NCBI RefSeq assembly: GCF_021389975.1
Contig: NZ_CP089981.1
Span: forward strand, 4,799,501 to 4,863,500
Length of the DNA: 64,000 bases
Reading direction: 5' to 3'
Source of the DNA: Fulvivirga ulvae
GTDB lineage: Bacteria > Bacteroidota > Bacteroidia > Cytophagales > Cyclobacteriaceae
Within the stretch, counting starts at the first letter, position 1. Each line of letters begins with the position of its first letter. This document shows, piece after piece, positions 35,093 through 43,449 of this stretch. The notes below the pieces were generated by a model. That model was not told where the DNA came from and made no database searches. It saw only the letters and a list, made by a program, of their open reading frames with translations. A program made the translations under genes and the position numbers.

Positions 35093-35446
35093 ATGAAAAA
35101 GAGGAAAATCCCGTTAAACATTAATTGTGGGTTAGATCTTACCGGTGAGGTGCTGTTTGGCAAATGGAAAATGCGCCTGCTTTATTTTATTAACGAAGGG
35201 TATCAAAGACCAAGTGAATTACAAAGAAAGATACCGGAGGCAAGTAAACGCGTGTTAACCGCACAATTAAAAGAATTGGTGGAACATGAACTTGTTGATA
35301 AACTTATATATCCTCAGGTGCCACCAAAGGTGGAATATAGTCTTACAGACTTTGGCAAAACATTGATTCCCATTATTAAAGCATTTGGTGAGTGGGGAGA
35401 TGAACATGAGGACAGACTTCGGGCTGTAATCTTAAAAACATCTTAA
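35093..35446 (+). CDS. HxlR-family winged-helix regulator
   Basis: From ATG 35093 this is a 117-residue regulator. The pattern INCGLDLTGEVLFGKWKMRLL, with a Cys near residue 13, is typical of HxlR proteins, which often sense electrophiles or oxidants through this Cys. The winged helix follows (RPSELQRKIPEASKRVLTAQL, then VPPKVEYSLTDFGKTL). It is divergent from the SDR and NTF2-like genes, its likely targets. The frame extends upstream to 34994, but the extension overlaps the SDR promoter and looks non-coding. Confidence 0.88.
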   Translation: MKKRKIPLNINCGLDLTGEVLFGKWKMRLLYFINEGYQRPSELQRKIPEASKRVLTAQLKELVEHELVDKLIYPQVPPKVEYSLTDFGKTLIPIIKAFGEWGDEHEDRLRAVILKTS

Positions 35447-36045
35447 AAAGGATGTATTGAATAATAATCAGTTCAACCCTTTAATATCCGATAACCAGAC
35501 CTGGAAACCTGAGGCCAATGATGAGGCCTCATAATGATTTGATCACTCTATTATTACAGATTTTATAATGGAATTTCTAAAGAAGAGGCGAATTAATAAG
35601 ACGATGGACGTATAAAATTATAGATTACAGTTAGAATAAAGTGTGATGGTTATTTATGATGGTATAAATATTTGCATTCAGTTACTCTTTATCTACATCT
35701 ACCATTAATTAAAAATCAACGGAATTAAGTGAGTACCATCATCAACAACCGTCGTCATTGTCATCTCCTGGTTAAAAAATAATGCTCCCGAATTGCGGGG
35801 AATAAAAATCGGCGATTTTTTAGTGGCCGGTATTACCAAATGAAGTATCCTTAAAATTTAATCTTCCAAATTTTAAGGATATTTTTTTATTTATAGTCTG
35901 ATTATTACCGACATTCTTCCCTTTCTTTTTGGTCATAATAGTCGAATTTTTCAACCCCCTTATTTTTTGGATAATTTTTTTAGGCCTCAGAAGCCTTTAT
36001 GCTAAATAATGGGTTGACAAATAGGTAGACAATTGCCTTATGTCC
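35447..36045. other. AT-rich gene-free stretch with two hairpins
   Basis: No gene is seen. A 7-base stem (TGAGGCC..GGCCTCA, 35510-35531) may end the HxlR transcript. A perfect 11-base stem with a T-run lies at 35849-35889, so some transcript from the left ends there. A minus-strand frame of 64 codons at 35980-36174 overlaps a plus-strand promoter and is not called. Confidence 0.45.
35849..35889 (+). terminator. Strong orphan intrinsic terminator
   Basis: CCTTAAAATTT and AAATTTTAAGG form a perfect 11-base stem with an 8-base loop, followed by a run of seven T. The nearest gene upstream on this strand ends 402 bases earlier, so it may serve an unannotated short transcript. Confidence 0.75.
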
Positions 36046-36077
36046 TTGTTTCAGTGCTTTTTTGGTCGCTACCTTTG
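36046..36077 (+). promoter_or_regulatory. Bacteroidota-type promoter of a possible non-coding transcript
   Basis: TTG at 36046-36048 and TACCTTTG at 36070-36077 fit the TTG/TAnnTTTG promoter of this phylum with a 21-base spacer. Transcription would start near 36082. No long frame follows. Confidence 0.5.
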
Positions 36078-36081
36078 CACA

Positions 36082-36462
36082 AGTCAAACACAAACAAATA
36101 TCCTGACATGAAGGATTTGGAGCATGAGAAACATAGTGTTTAATGTCAGGGTTGGTGTTTAAAGGAAACAGCAATCTGAATTGCTCTAATGGATAAAGAT
36201 GTTTGAGACTATAGTCAAAATTAAAAATAAGGTTAGTAATGAGCCTCTCTGTGAATCGGGGGATTCCAGAGGGAAATTACTCGCAAGTTTCTCAATCCCG
36301 TGATCGGGAAGCCTGTGAGAACTGATGAATGGTTCAGTCGTCAACTTCTGGTGATATATATGGGGCGTCAGAATTGATGTTCTGAACCATCATCTTTTAT
36401 CTTGATCAGCAAATTTCCATAAAACTATAAAACAACCCAAAAGAGGGGTTGTCATATTTTTT
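36082..36462 (+). ncRNA. Candidate structured non-coding RNA of about 380 nt
   Basis: The stretch runs from the promoter at 36046 to a strong intrinsic terminator (ACAACCC-N7-GGGTTGT at 36432-36452, T-run to 36462). Inside it is a long imperfect hairpin: GATGAATGGTTCAG (36324-36337) with CTGAACCATCATC (36382-36394). Only an 11-codon frame occurs near the 5' end (36108-36143, ATG AAG GAT to TAA), followed in-frame by CQGWCLKETAI and another stop. It could be a regulatory RNA, a leader with an uORF, or the remains of a gene. Confidence 0.45.
36432..36462 (+). terminator. Strong intrinsic terminator
   Basis: ACAACCC and GGGTTGT (7 bases, perfect) enclose a 7-base loop and are followed by a T-rich run (TATTTTTT). 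It ends the candidate transcript from 36082. Confidence 0.8.
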
Positions 36463-36526
36463 CATTTTACAAAAATGAAGAACGAACGGCTGGCATCCTA
36501 ATTTTATACTAAAATGTCAACCTGTG

Positions 36527-36615
36527 CCCAACAAACTGCTATTTTTTGCCGGGGGGAAATGTAAGTTTCCTGGCCCGTTTAACTTAATTTCCATGTTCTG
36601 GTGCAGTTTGTTGGG
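36527..36615. repeat. 89-bp element with 13-bp perfect inverted ends
   Basis: CCCAACAAACTGC (36527-36539) and GCAGTTTGTTGGG (36603-36615) are perfect inverted arms. The inside contains GGAAA-N6-TTTCC around 36556-36571. It may be a miniature inverted-repeat element or a folded leader before the gene at 36748. No T-run follows it. Confidence 0.6.
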
Positions 36616-36747
36616 GTTAATCTATTCCATAACCTAAACCTTGATCCCAACAACCATCTTCATGAATTATGAAGGTAGGTCACAGTTTTTAAACAATTTG
36701 CTATGCTATTAAGCATTAGCGGTTAATGTGCCTATTGCCAGTGCCAA

Positions 36748-37281
36748 ATGAGAAGAGTACTTAATATATTAAAGTTGATGGCTTATCTGGCCATTCCAGT
36801 GGTTTTTGTTATTATTTCTTTGCCAGTGATGGTTTTTGTTCAACCTTTGATTTGGTGTAAAAATTTGCTCTTAGGATGGAGGTATACCAGATTTTTAAGG
36901 CAACTTGAAGGCAAAAGTTTTTTTTGCTACAATCATAATTATAGCCATTTTATCGAGCACGAGTTGCTGCCAAAACTTCCAAATTCCGTGGAGATAATAT
37001 TTACAAATGGGTCAGTATTGAAAACAAAGCATAACAGAAAGCTCTTCTTCAAAATACTCTATGAGCTTAAGGATTGTAACGGTTTCCCGTATATTATCAG
37101 GGTTTCAAACGGCAGGGTTAGAGGCAAATCGCTGAACAATAAAATCTTTCATGCCATCCGCCAAAATGAACCTGTGGAGTTACTTCTGTCCGATATTCAG
37201 CGGTTTTCAGAGAGGACGGAGCAGGCAGAAATGTGGGTGATTGATCAGCGTATGAAACCGGGAGCCCTTACACTAAGCTAA
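36748..37281 (+). CDS. Membrane-anchored protein of unknown function
   Basis: This 177-residue protein has one or two N-terminal membrane helices (about residues 9-35), then a soluble domain. The soluble part has the pattern SFFCYNHNYSHFIEHELLPKL, followed by VEIIFTNGSVLKTKHNRKLFF and FPYIIRVSNGRVRGKSLNN. I do not recognise the family. It is convergent with the large radical SAM gene, with 36 bases between stop codons and no clear terminator. The long non-coding region upstream, with hairpins, may regulate it. Confidence 0.6.
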   Translation: MRRVLNILKLMAYLAIPVVFVIISLPVMVFVQPLIWCKNLLLGWRYTRFLRQLEGKSFFCYNHNYSHFIEHELLPKLPNSVEIIFTNGSVLKTKHNRKLFFKILYELKDCNGFPYIIRVSNGRVRGKSLNNKIFHAIRQNEPVELLLSDIQRFSERTEQAEMWVIDQRMKPGALTLS

Positions 37282-37317
37282 ACCATGGTAAACTGATATA
37301 TTTTTCCTGCCCGATTT

Positions 37318-39513
37318 CTATACCAGCAAAAGCCCTTCTTTCCTCAATTCCTTCCAGGCCTGGCTTTGCATTATTTTATCAAAATCAGCTCCTGATTCCT
37401 CCTGGTATAAAGCCTTAACCTCAGCGAGTCTAAGGCTTTGGGAAGAGGATGGAACCCAAGCCGGTAAGGCTTTCTCCAGCCATTTTGCTGCCTGTATCGA
37501 AGTGTGAACGGTAATAGACCGGCTTTTATTTTGAAAATGAAGCTTAGCCATTTTAAACGTACTTCCCTTTTTCTTTTTCTTGTAGATTTCCAGGGTAGGC
37601 AGGTTACCTAACCATACCAGCCGTGCATTTTCTTTTGATGATTTCGCATGCTGACTATCGATTGCTCGTTCTATAAAATTATAGGGTATAGTAGTTCTGG
37701 GAATGCGGAAGTCGAACCAGTCCTGCAAAGGCATTTCAAATCCTACACCGTGCATGTAATTGTACAGTGCTTTTGTAAGGCCTGGGCCAAACTGCTCATG
37801 ATCGCAGCCTGAAGGATCTTCATGTATAAGGTCATTGTTGGCAAATGGGCCTGGCTCAGGGCCAACCCTCACTACACCATAGGCTGCAGGGTCTAGTCCC
37901 ACAGGGCTGTGGGCTGTCATAGCGAACAAATGCCAGAACCCTGACTGTACTACCCCGTTGAAAAAGAGCTGCCTGACCATCTCCAGAGAGTCTACAGTCT
38001 CCTGTGCCGTTTGAGTGGGAAAGCCATACATCAGGTAAGCATGCACCATAATCCCGGCGGCAGTAAAATTGTCAGTGACCTGTGCCACCTGCGCTACCGT
38101 AACACCTTTCTTCATCAGCATGAGCAGTCGGTCAGAAGCCACCTCAAGCCCGCCCGACACCGCTATGCAGCCCGAAGCTTTCAATAGCCGGCAGAGATCA
38201 GCCGTAAAACTTTTTTCGAACCTGATATTTGCCCACCATGTTAGTTTCAGGTTCCTTTTTAGTATTTCCAGTGCCATTTCTTTCATAAGAGCAGGAGGTG
38301 CAGCCTCATCTACAAAATGAAAACCGGTCTCACCCGTGGCCTCAATAAGTTCCTCCATTCTATCGCATAGCAGCGCTGCATTAACCGGCACATAGTTATT
38401 TATGTAATCCAGCGATATATCACAAAATGAGCACTTTTTCCAATAGCATCCATGCGCCATGGTAAGCTTGTTCCATCGTCCGTCGCTCCATAGTCGGTGC
38501 ATCGGATTGACGATTTCTATTACAGAAAGGTACCGGTCCAGCAGAAGGTCAGAATAGTCAGGAGTGCCCGTCTTGTTAAAAGGAAAGTCACCTTCCCTGC
38601 CACCATTGAGGTAGTGAACGGTCCCATCAAGAACTAAAAAAGTTCTTTTAAGGGTGGATGTGTCCCTTTTACCGGCAAAATGTTCGAGCAGGTTGAGTAA
38701 TGGCCTTTCGCCGTCATCCAGGGTGATGTAATCAACATATTTGAATACCCGGATATCTGCCAGTGAGCGTAGTTCTGTATTGGGGAAACCACCACCCATA
38801 ATTACTTTTATGTGAGGATAGTTATCCTTGATGAACTTACCGCAGCGAAACCCTCCGTAAAGATTGCCTGGAAAGGGGATTGATAAACATACCACTCCTG
38901 GCTGAAGCTCCTCAATTTTCTGTTTTAACAAGTCTGTAGATACATTGTCGATAAAGCTTGGAGGGGCGGTCAAAACTTCTTCTAAAGTATCAAAAGTAGT
39001 TGCAGACCTTCCCAGGCGTTCTGCATAGCGGCTAAAACCAAAGTGGGGGTCTACAGCTTCTTTTATAAGATCGGCGAGGTCTTCAAGGTAGAGCGTAGCC
39101 AGGTGCCTGGCCTTGTCCTGAATGCCCAACGTACCAAATGCCCATTCCATATCGTCTAACTGCTGAAACCTGCTGGCTTCGGGCAAAAAGTCGCCCTCGC
39201 AGATATTGTAGGCTAGTGTAGGATTTTTATGTTGTAAAAACCTCATTACCGCGTCTATGGTACTGATGTATTCATTTTGCAGGCTGACCATCCTACACAC
39301 ATTATCAGAAAAATCTGCATTTTCAGGGATACTGGCAAATACTGTTTTTAAACCTTCTTTTGAAAAGACTTTCAGTACAACCTCAATCCCCAGGTCTGAC
39401 TGATATGAGGCAACTCCCTGTGTTTTTAGAAAACCCTTAATATACGCAGTCGCCGGATAAGGCGTGTTAATTTGTGTGAAGGGAGGAGTGATTAATAAAA
39501 CAGGTGTATTCAC
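37318..39513 (-). CDS. B12-binding-type radical SAM protein
   Basis: This 731-residue enzyme has an N-terminal region (about 1-300) with a cobalamin-binding-like Rossmann segment (IKVIMGGGFPNTELR, then DYITLDDGERPLL). It is followed by the radical SAM barrel with the iron-sulfur motif CYWKKCSFCD near residue 360. Such enzymes cleave S-adenosylmethionine to a radical for methylation, ring formation or peptide modification. The substrate is unknown and no peptide precursor gene was found beside it. The C-terminal 100 residues are basic (YKKKKKGSTFK). It is divergent from the Tat-exported DinB protein. Confidence 0.85.
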   Translation of the reverse strand: MNTPVLLITPPFTQINTPYPATAYIKGFLKTQGVASYQSDLGIEVVLKVFSKEGLKTVFASIPENADFSDNVCRMVSLQNEYISTIDAVMRFLQHKNPTLAYNICEGDFLPEASRFQQLDDMEWAFGTLGIQDKARHLATLYLEDLADLIKEAVDPHFGFSRYAERLGRSATTFDTLEEVLTAPPSFIDNVSTDLLKQKIEELQPGVVCLSIPFPGNLYGGFRCGKFIKDNYPHIKVIMGGGFPNTELRSLADIRVFKYVDYITLDDGERPLLNLLEHFAGKRDTSTLKRTFLVLDGTVHYLNGGREGDFPFNKTGTPDYSDLLLDRYLSVIEIVNPMHRLWSDGRWNKLTMAHGCYWKKCSFCDISLDYINNYVPVNAALLCDRMEELIEATGETGFHFVDEAAPPALMKEMALEILKRNLKLTWWANIRFEKSFTADLCRLLKASGCIAVSGGLEVASDRLLMLMKKGVTVAQVAQVTDNFTAAGIMVHAYLMYGFPTQTAQETVDSLEMVRQLFFNGVVQSGFWHLFAMTAHSPVGLDPAAYGVVRVGPEPGPFANNDLIHEDPSGCDHEQFGPGLTKALYNYMHGVGFEMPLQDWFDFRIPRTTIPYNFIERAIDSQHAKSSKENARLVWLGNLPTLEIYKKKKKGSTFKMAKLHFQNKSRSITVHTSIQAAKWLEKALPAWVPSSSQSLRLAEVKALYQEESGADFDKIMQSQAWKELRKEGLLLV

Positions 39514-39679
39514 AGAGCGACTATTTGGCTACGAAATTCGTAAACATAAAGCAGAAGCCAATGATTCCTTTTTGAATTTATTGTTGCGGGTGTGGTTTGT
39601 TACATTTATTCCCGATTTAACTCAACATTGCAGAGCAAACATCCGTCTAAAATATTGATCATCTAACCAACTAAAACCA

Positions 39680-40321
39680 ATGAAAACTATATCTACAGGT
39701 AGAAGAAATTTTATCAAAACCACCACTGCTGCAGTTACTACGGGAATACTTGGCCTGAGTGGCTTCGGACAAACACTGCAGGCCGGCACGCATTCGTCTG
39801 CCAATGAACTTTATGTAATTGGCCCTATGGATGGCTACACACCTCAGGTAGGGACTTTGGTATCCATGCTGAACTATAACCGCCAGACCATCATCAATAG
39901 CATCAAAGGTCTGAGTGTGGAGCAACTTGATTACCTGCACGATGAAAAGGCAAACACCATAGGAGCTTTGGTGATGCATTTGGGTGCTGTAGAAAAATAT
40001 TATCAGATCAATACCTTCGAAGGGAGACAGGAGTTCAGCAAAGAGGAAGAGCAGGAGTGGGGCACTGCCATGAACCTTGGCGATGAAGGCCGGGAGCAGA
40101 TTAAAGGGCATAAAGCTGAATACTACATCGATGTGATTCGCCAGGTACGGGAAAAGACGCTTGAAGAGCTTAAAAAGAAGGATGACGACTGGCTGCTTGC
40201 TGTTGATCCGGTATGGTCTGAAGAGCGGCCGCTAAATACATACTGGAAGTGGTTCCATGTATGTGAACATGAGTCCAACCATCGTGGCCAGATTGCCTGG
40301 TTGCTGAGCAGGATACCTTAA
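39680..40321 (+). CDS. DinB-superfamily protein with Tat signal
   Basis: This 213-residue protein starts with a twin-arginine signal (TGRRNFIKTTTAAVTTG), so it is exported folded. The mature part has the DinB/YfiT-like four-helix pattern with metal-binding His: GALVMHLGA near the first helix and CEHESNHRGQIAW near the C-terminus. DinB-fold proteins often use a divalent metal for thiol transfer or hydrolysis; the substrate here is unknown. Tat export suggests a metal cofactor is loaded in the cytoplasm. It is divergent from the radical SAM gene. Confidence 0.85.
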   Translation: MKTISTGRRNFIKTTTAAVTTGILGLSGFGQTLQAGTHSSANELYVIGPMDGYTPQVGTLVSMLNYNRQTIINSIKGLSVEQLDYLHDEKANTIGALVMHLGAVEKYYQINTFEGRQEFSKEEEQEWGTAMNLGDEGREQIKGHKAEYYIDVIRQVREKTLEELKKKDDDWLLAVDPVWSEERPLNTYWKWFHVCEHESNHRGQIAWLLSRIP

Positions 40322-40512
40322 GAGAAAGCATCTATCCTCTCAATATTAATCAGGGGCTTGCCGAACTTCCCAATGTTTGGTCATGCATATGATTTGAGCG
40401 GATAGATGATAACTTATTTAACCTCGGCATTATGCTTCTCAGGACTCCGCATTTAAATACATTTAAATAAGCAAATAAGGAAGATCTGAAAATAGAGACA
40501 ATGTATTGATGT

Positions 40513-40557
40513 TTAGTTAAAATTATTTAGTTAGTAACTAAGATATTTAATAACTAA
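40513..40557. promoter_or_regulatory. Four-half-site MarR-type operator
   Basis: TTAGTTA occurs at 40513-40519 and 40527-40533, and its complement TAACTAA at 40535-40541 and 40551-40557. The inner pair is a perfect palindrome around 40534. It lies directly before the MarR start codon at 40565 and is probably autoregulatory. Confidence 0.65.
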
Positions 40558-40564
40558 GATAATT

Positions 40565-41035
40565 ATGAATAACACACATGACCATTGGTTTGAAAAGTTC
40601 AGGCAAATCAGCAGGGATTATTCTGATGCTTCTGTAATCATGCATGAGGTGATAGCGGGCAGGGCCGGCCTTACCGGAGCTGATCATAAATACCTGGGCC
40701 TGATCATTAAAAAAGGAGAAGCTACAGCGGGCGATATTGCTCACATCACAGGGTTAACAACCGGAGCGGTTACCGGCCTGATAGACCGGCTTGAAAAGAA
40801 AGGTTTGGTACACAGGGCGCCCGACAAACAAGACAGGCGTAAGGTGGTGATCATTCCTCAGCTAGAAAAAACGATGAGTTTATTAGGGCCTGTATTTTCT
40901 GATCTTCAGGAAAAGACAAAAGATTTGATTTCCACCTTTTCCCACCAGGAAAGAGAGGTAATTGAAAGGTATTTCATAGCCGCCACACAGATCATGCATA
41001 GCGTAACCAACAATTTAAGAAAAAAAGAAAAATGA
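40565..41035 (+). CDS. MarR-family transcriptional regulator
   Basis: This 156-residue winged-helix regulator has the MarR order: N-terminal dimer helices, then ATAGDIAHITGLTTGAVTGLI as the DNA-recognition helix and RLEKKGLVHRAPDKQDRRKV as the wing with DxRxR-like spacing. It ends 4 bases inside the next gene, a membrane protein that it may control. The four-part TTAGTTA operator in front supports autoregulation. Confidence 0.9.
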   Translation: MNNTHDHWFEKFRQISRDYSDASVIMHEVIAGRAGLTGADHKYLGLIIKKGEATAGDIAHITGLTTGAVTGLIDRLEKKGLVHRAPDKQDRRKVVIIPQLEKTMSLLGPVFSDLQEKTKDLISTFSHQEREVIERYFIAATQIMHSVTNNLRKKEK

Positions 41036-41538
41036 ACACAATTACTGAAAACTATCTTTCAAGAGCCGAAATCTGGTTATTGGGAACATTACTCTTATAC
41101 TTTTTAATGAACGGAGCGCAGATTTTTGAAACCGTGGTGCTGGTTCCCAAGTGGATAGCCAATCCTCCCGATAGCTTCGGCCTGCTGGCAGATAAAAATG
41201 GTATGAGCCTCAAGGTGTTTTGGATCATTTTTCATTCACTTCATGAGGTTGTCTTTATTGTAGCTATTATTTTTAGCTGGAGATTAGGGGTTGTCAGGAA
41301 TTGGCTGTTGGCGCTTTTTGTAGTTCACGTCATAGTAAGAGTCTGGACTCTGTCATACTTTGCTCCAAACATAATAGAATTTCAAAGGATAGCCGAAACA
41401 TCTGCTTCAGCAACTGATCTGGTGAAGAGAGCTAATATGTGGAGGACTTTAAACTATTTACGCGTCGGGGCTTTTATTGCAGTATCAGTGGCTATGGTGC
41501 CCCTGTATTTTAAGCTCCTTGCGTTGAGAACTGGCTGA
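41032..41538 (+). CDS. Four-helix membrane protein, DUF1772-like
   Basis: This 168-residue protein has four hydrophobic segments. The layout, with a first helix containing MNGAQIFETVVLVPKW and a last region NMWRTLNYLRVGAF, is similar to the DUF1772/anthrone oxygenase-like group seen again at 61078. Enzymatic activity should not be assumed. It overlaps the end of the MarR gene by 4 bases, so the two are translationally coupled. Confidence 0.65.
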   Translation: MNTITENYLSRAEIWLLGTLLLYFLMNGAQIFETVVLVPKWIANPPDSFGLLADKNGMSLKVFWIIFHSLHEVVFIVAIIFSWRLGVVRNWLLALFVVHVIVRVWTLSYFAPNIIEFQRIAETSASATDLVKRANMWRTLNYLRVGAFIAVSVAMVPLYFKLLALRTG

Positions 41539-41637
41539 CTTGTTAAAATAAATGCTCATTTAAAATTCACAGTTTCCATTGCTAACTGTCTAATGCATTG
41601 TAGTCAAAACGGGTTGACTTAATAAATAAATAAAATT

Positions 41638-42147
41638 ATGCATAAGACGAGTATTTCAATGCTTGTATTGGTTTACGGAATTGTTTTTGGAAGCCAGGCA
41701 CAGCAACCACATCAGTCAGCAACATCAGTAAAGTACAAACACATGGAAGCAAACTTTAATCAGGAGCAAAAAAAGGTATTTAGTACAATTGAGAAAATGG
41801 TAACAGCCTTTCAGAATCAGGACATTGAAAGTGTGCTGTCTACTTACGAACCTGACGCCATAGTCATGTTTGAGCCACAAACTCCGGTTTCGGGCAGGGA
41901 TATGCTGCGAAAGGCTTTTACGGAGTTTGCGGCAATAAAACCCCGGTACACTTTCAATGGGCATGAAATTTACATTGCAGGAAATATTGCCACACACCTC
42001 GCTCCTTGGACTATGGTGGGTTATTTGCCCGATGGAAATAAAATAGAGCAGAGCGGGTTATCTATAGCTGTACTGAGAAAGCAGACTGACGGAACCTGGT
42101 TAATGATACAAGACAATCCTCACGGCCAGTTTTTGATAAATTATTAA
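41638..42147 (+). CDS. Exported NTF2-like / DUF4440 protein
   Basis: This 169-residue protein has a signal peptide (ISMLVLVYGIVFGSQAQ). The mature part has the SnoaL-like fold order: VTAFQNQDIESVLSTYEPDAIVMFEP, GRDMLRKAFTEFAAIKP, then strands to VLRKQTDGTWLMIQDNPHG. The family has many roles from steroid isomerase to polyketide cyclase; none can be picked here. It stands 99 bases after the MarR-DUF1772-like pair and might belong to that operon. Confidence 0.75.
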   Translation: MHKTSISMLVLVYGIVFGSQAQQPHQSATSVKYKHMEANFNQEQKKVFSTIEKMVTAFQNQDIESVLSTYEPDAIVMFEPQTPVSGRDMLRKAFTEFAAIKPRYTFNGHEIYIAGNIATHLAPWTMVGYLPDGNKIEQSGLSIAVLRKQTDGTWLMIQDNPHGQFLINY

Positions 42148-42199
42148 TTACCTGATATGAAGAGATAGGTTTTTGTTAACTTATCTCTTCGTTTTTGGC

Positions 42200-42991
42200 A
42201 TGGATGAAAGGGAACTTATAAAATCTTGCCTGGAAGGGAGCAAGCAAAGTCTTACCACGCTGGTGAAGTCGGTGCAGGGGCTTGTTTTTAATTTATCCCT
42301 CCGCTTTTTATGGGAGCGAGCTGATGCGGAAGATGCTACGCAGGAAATACTGATCAAGGTGATTACTAACCTCAGAAAGTTTAAAGGTAATAGCAAATTT
42401 GATACATGGGTTTACCGTATTGCGACTAATTACCTGATAAATCTGAAAACTACGTCCCTGGAAAAGAAACTTACCTCATTTGATATATTCGCTACAGATC
42501 TTCAGACTTTTAAAGGCCCGGTTGAGTATGAGCTTCCCGACAAAAGCTTGCTGGAGCAGGAGCTAAAGACCGGCTGCACCCTGGCCATGCTGCAATGCCT
42601 GGACCGGGATTTGCGCATGGCCTTTATTCTTGGCAGTGTTTTGAAAATTAAAAGCAGTATAGCGGCAAAAATAACAGGAGTGACAGCCGAAAATTTCAGA
42701 AAAAGGGTGGAGCTGTCCAGAAAGTTATTGGGGACATTCCTAAATGCGCATTGTGGGGTTTACAATACAGCCAACACATGCAGGTGCAGCAAGCGTATTA
42801 ATTCAGCTTTAAAATGTGGACAGATCAAGCGTGAAGAGCTGAATTTTGCAGATAAAGTAGAATCTTACAACCTGGAGATGGAAGAGTTGGATGGGCTGGC
42901 GGGGATCTACACGCCGGATAACTTTAATAGCACCAAAGACTTGCTCCGGCATCTTAATACAATATTAAAAAGTAAAAATATCCTTAAGTAA
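42200..42991 (+). CDS. ECF-type sigma factor with Cys-rich C-terminal tail
   Basis: From ATG 42200 this is 263 residues. Region 2 is clear (GLVFNLSLRFLWERADAEDA then QEILIKVITNLRKFKGNSKF) and region 4 is present but degenerate (LGSVLKIKSSIAAKITGVTA). A C-terminal extension of about 70 residues follows with CGVYNTANTCRCSKRIN, a Cys cluster known from some ECF groups where it may bind zinc. No anti-sigma gene is adjacent. The target promoters are unknown. Confidence 0.82.
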   Translation: MDERELIKSCLEGSKQSLTTLVKSVQGLVFNLSLRFLWERADAEDATQEILIKVITNLRKFKGNSKFDTWVYRIATNYLINLKTTSLEKKLTSFDIFATDLQTFKGPVEYELPDKSLLEQELKTGCTLAMLQCLDRDLRMAFILGSVLKIKSSIAAKITGVTAENFRKRVELSRKLLGTFLNAHCGVYNTANTCRCSKRINSALKCGQIKREELNFADKVESYNLEMEELDGLAGIYTPDNFNSTKDLLRHLNTILKSKNILK

Positions 42992-43067
42992 GCATGCTAC
43001 TGGCCTTCAGGCATAAATTGTGGTTGGGGTTTGATCAAATTCCATAAAATAAATAAGAATTCTGTTG

Positions 43068-43113
43068 TGCAACTGTTTGGTTGCATTTATATTTGCCACC
43101 AAATGGTTGCAAG
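43068..43113. promoter_or_regulatory. Candidate ArsR operator with direct and inverted repeats
   Basis: TGCAAC and GTTGCA (43068-43073, 43080-43085) form a perfect 6-N6-6 palindrome, and a further half GGTTGCAA follows at 43105-43112. A TATATTTG -7 box lies between them around 43088-43095. It is upstream of the ArsR gene at 43129. Confidence 0.5.
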
Positions 43114-43128
43114 TAATATTACGTAATA

Positions 43129-43449
43129 ATGAGAAGGGACGTTTTTCAGGCAATAGCCGACCCGACACGCCGGGCCATTTTGAGCTTAATAGCTTTACAG
43201 GCTATGACGCCCAATGCCATAGCTGAAAACTTTGACAGTAGCAGACAGGCAGTATCGAAGCATATCAAGGTGCTGGTTGAGTGTGAACTTTTAGAGCAGC
43301 AACAGCAGGGAAGGGAGATCTTTTATCACTTCAATGCGCAGAAAATGAAAGAGGTAGATCAGTGGCTTGATCAGTTTCGGGGCATTTGGGAAAGCCGCTT
43401 TAACAATTTGGATGAAGTATTAAAAAAATTAAAATCTGAGAGAAAATGA
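43129..43449 (+). CDS. ArsR/SmtB-type winged-helix regulator
   Basis: This 106-residue regulator has the ArsR pattern ADPTRRAILSLIALQ, then NFDSSRQAVSKHIKVLVECELL as recognition helix and LEQQQQGREIFYHF as wing. It lacks the classic ELCVCDL metal site, so it belongs to the non-metal subgroup that usually pairs with SRPBCC genes. It overlaps the next gene, an AHSA1/VOC fusion, by 4 bases. This ArsR plus SRPBCC pairing is common. Confidence 0.92.
   Translation: MRRDVFQAIADPTRRAILSLIALQAMTPNAIAENFDSSRQAVSKHIKVLVECELLEQQQQGREIFYHFNAQKMKEVDQWLDQFRGIWESRFNNLDEVLKKLKSERK

Noticed and set aside
35980..36174. 64-codon frame on the minus strand
   Set aside because: It runs across a plus-strand promoter and has a Cys/His-rich but unpatterned sequence.
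36241..36330. Cobalamin or other known riboswitch in the candidate RNA
   Set aside because: Short GGGAA and CTGTGAG stretches recall B12 boxes but the order and the conserved cores do not fit.
37318..39513. RiPP maturase with precursor peptide
   Set aside because: The radical SAM protein is large and B12-type, and no short precursor frame was found next to it.
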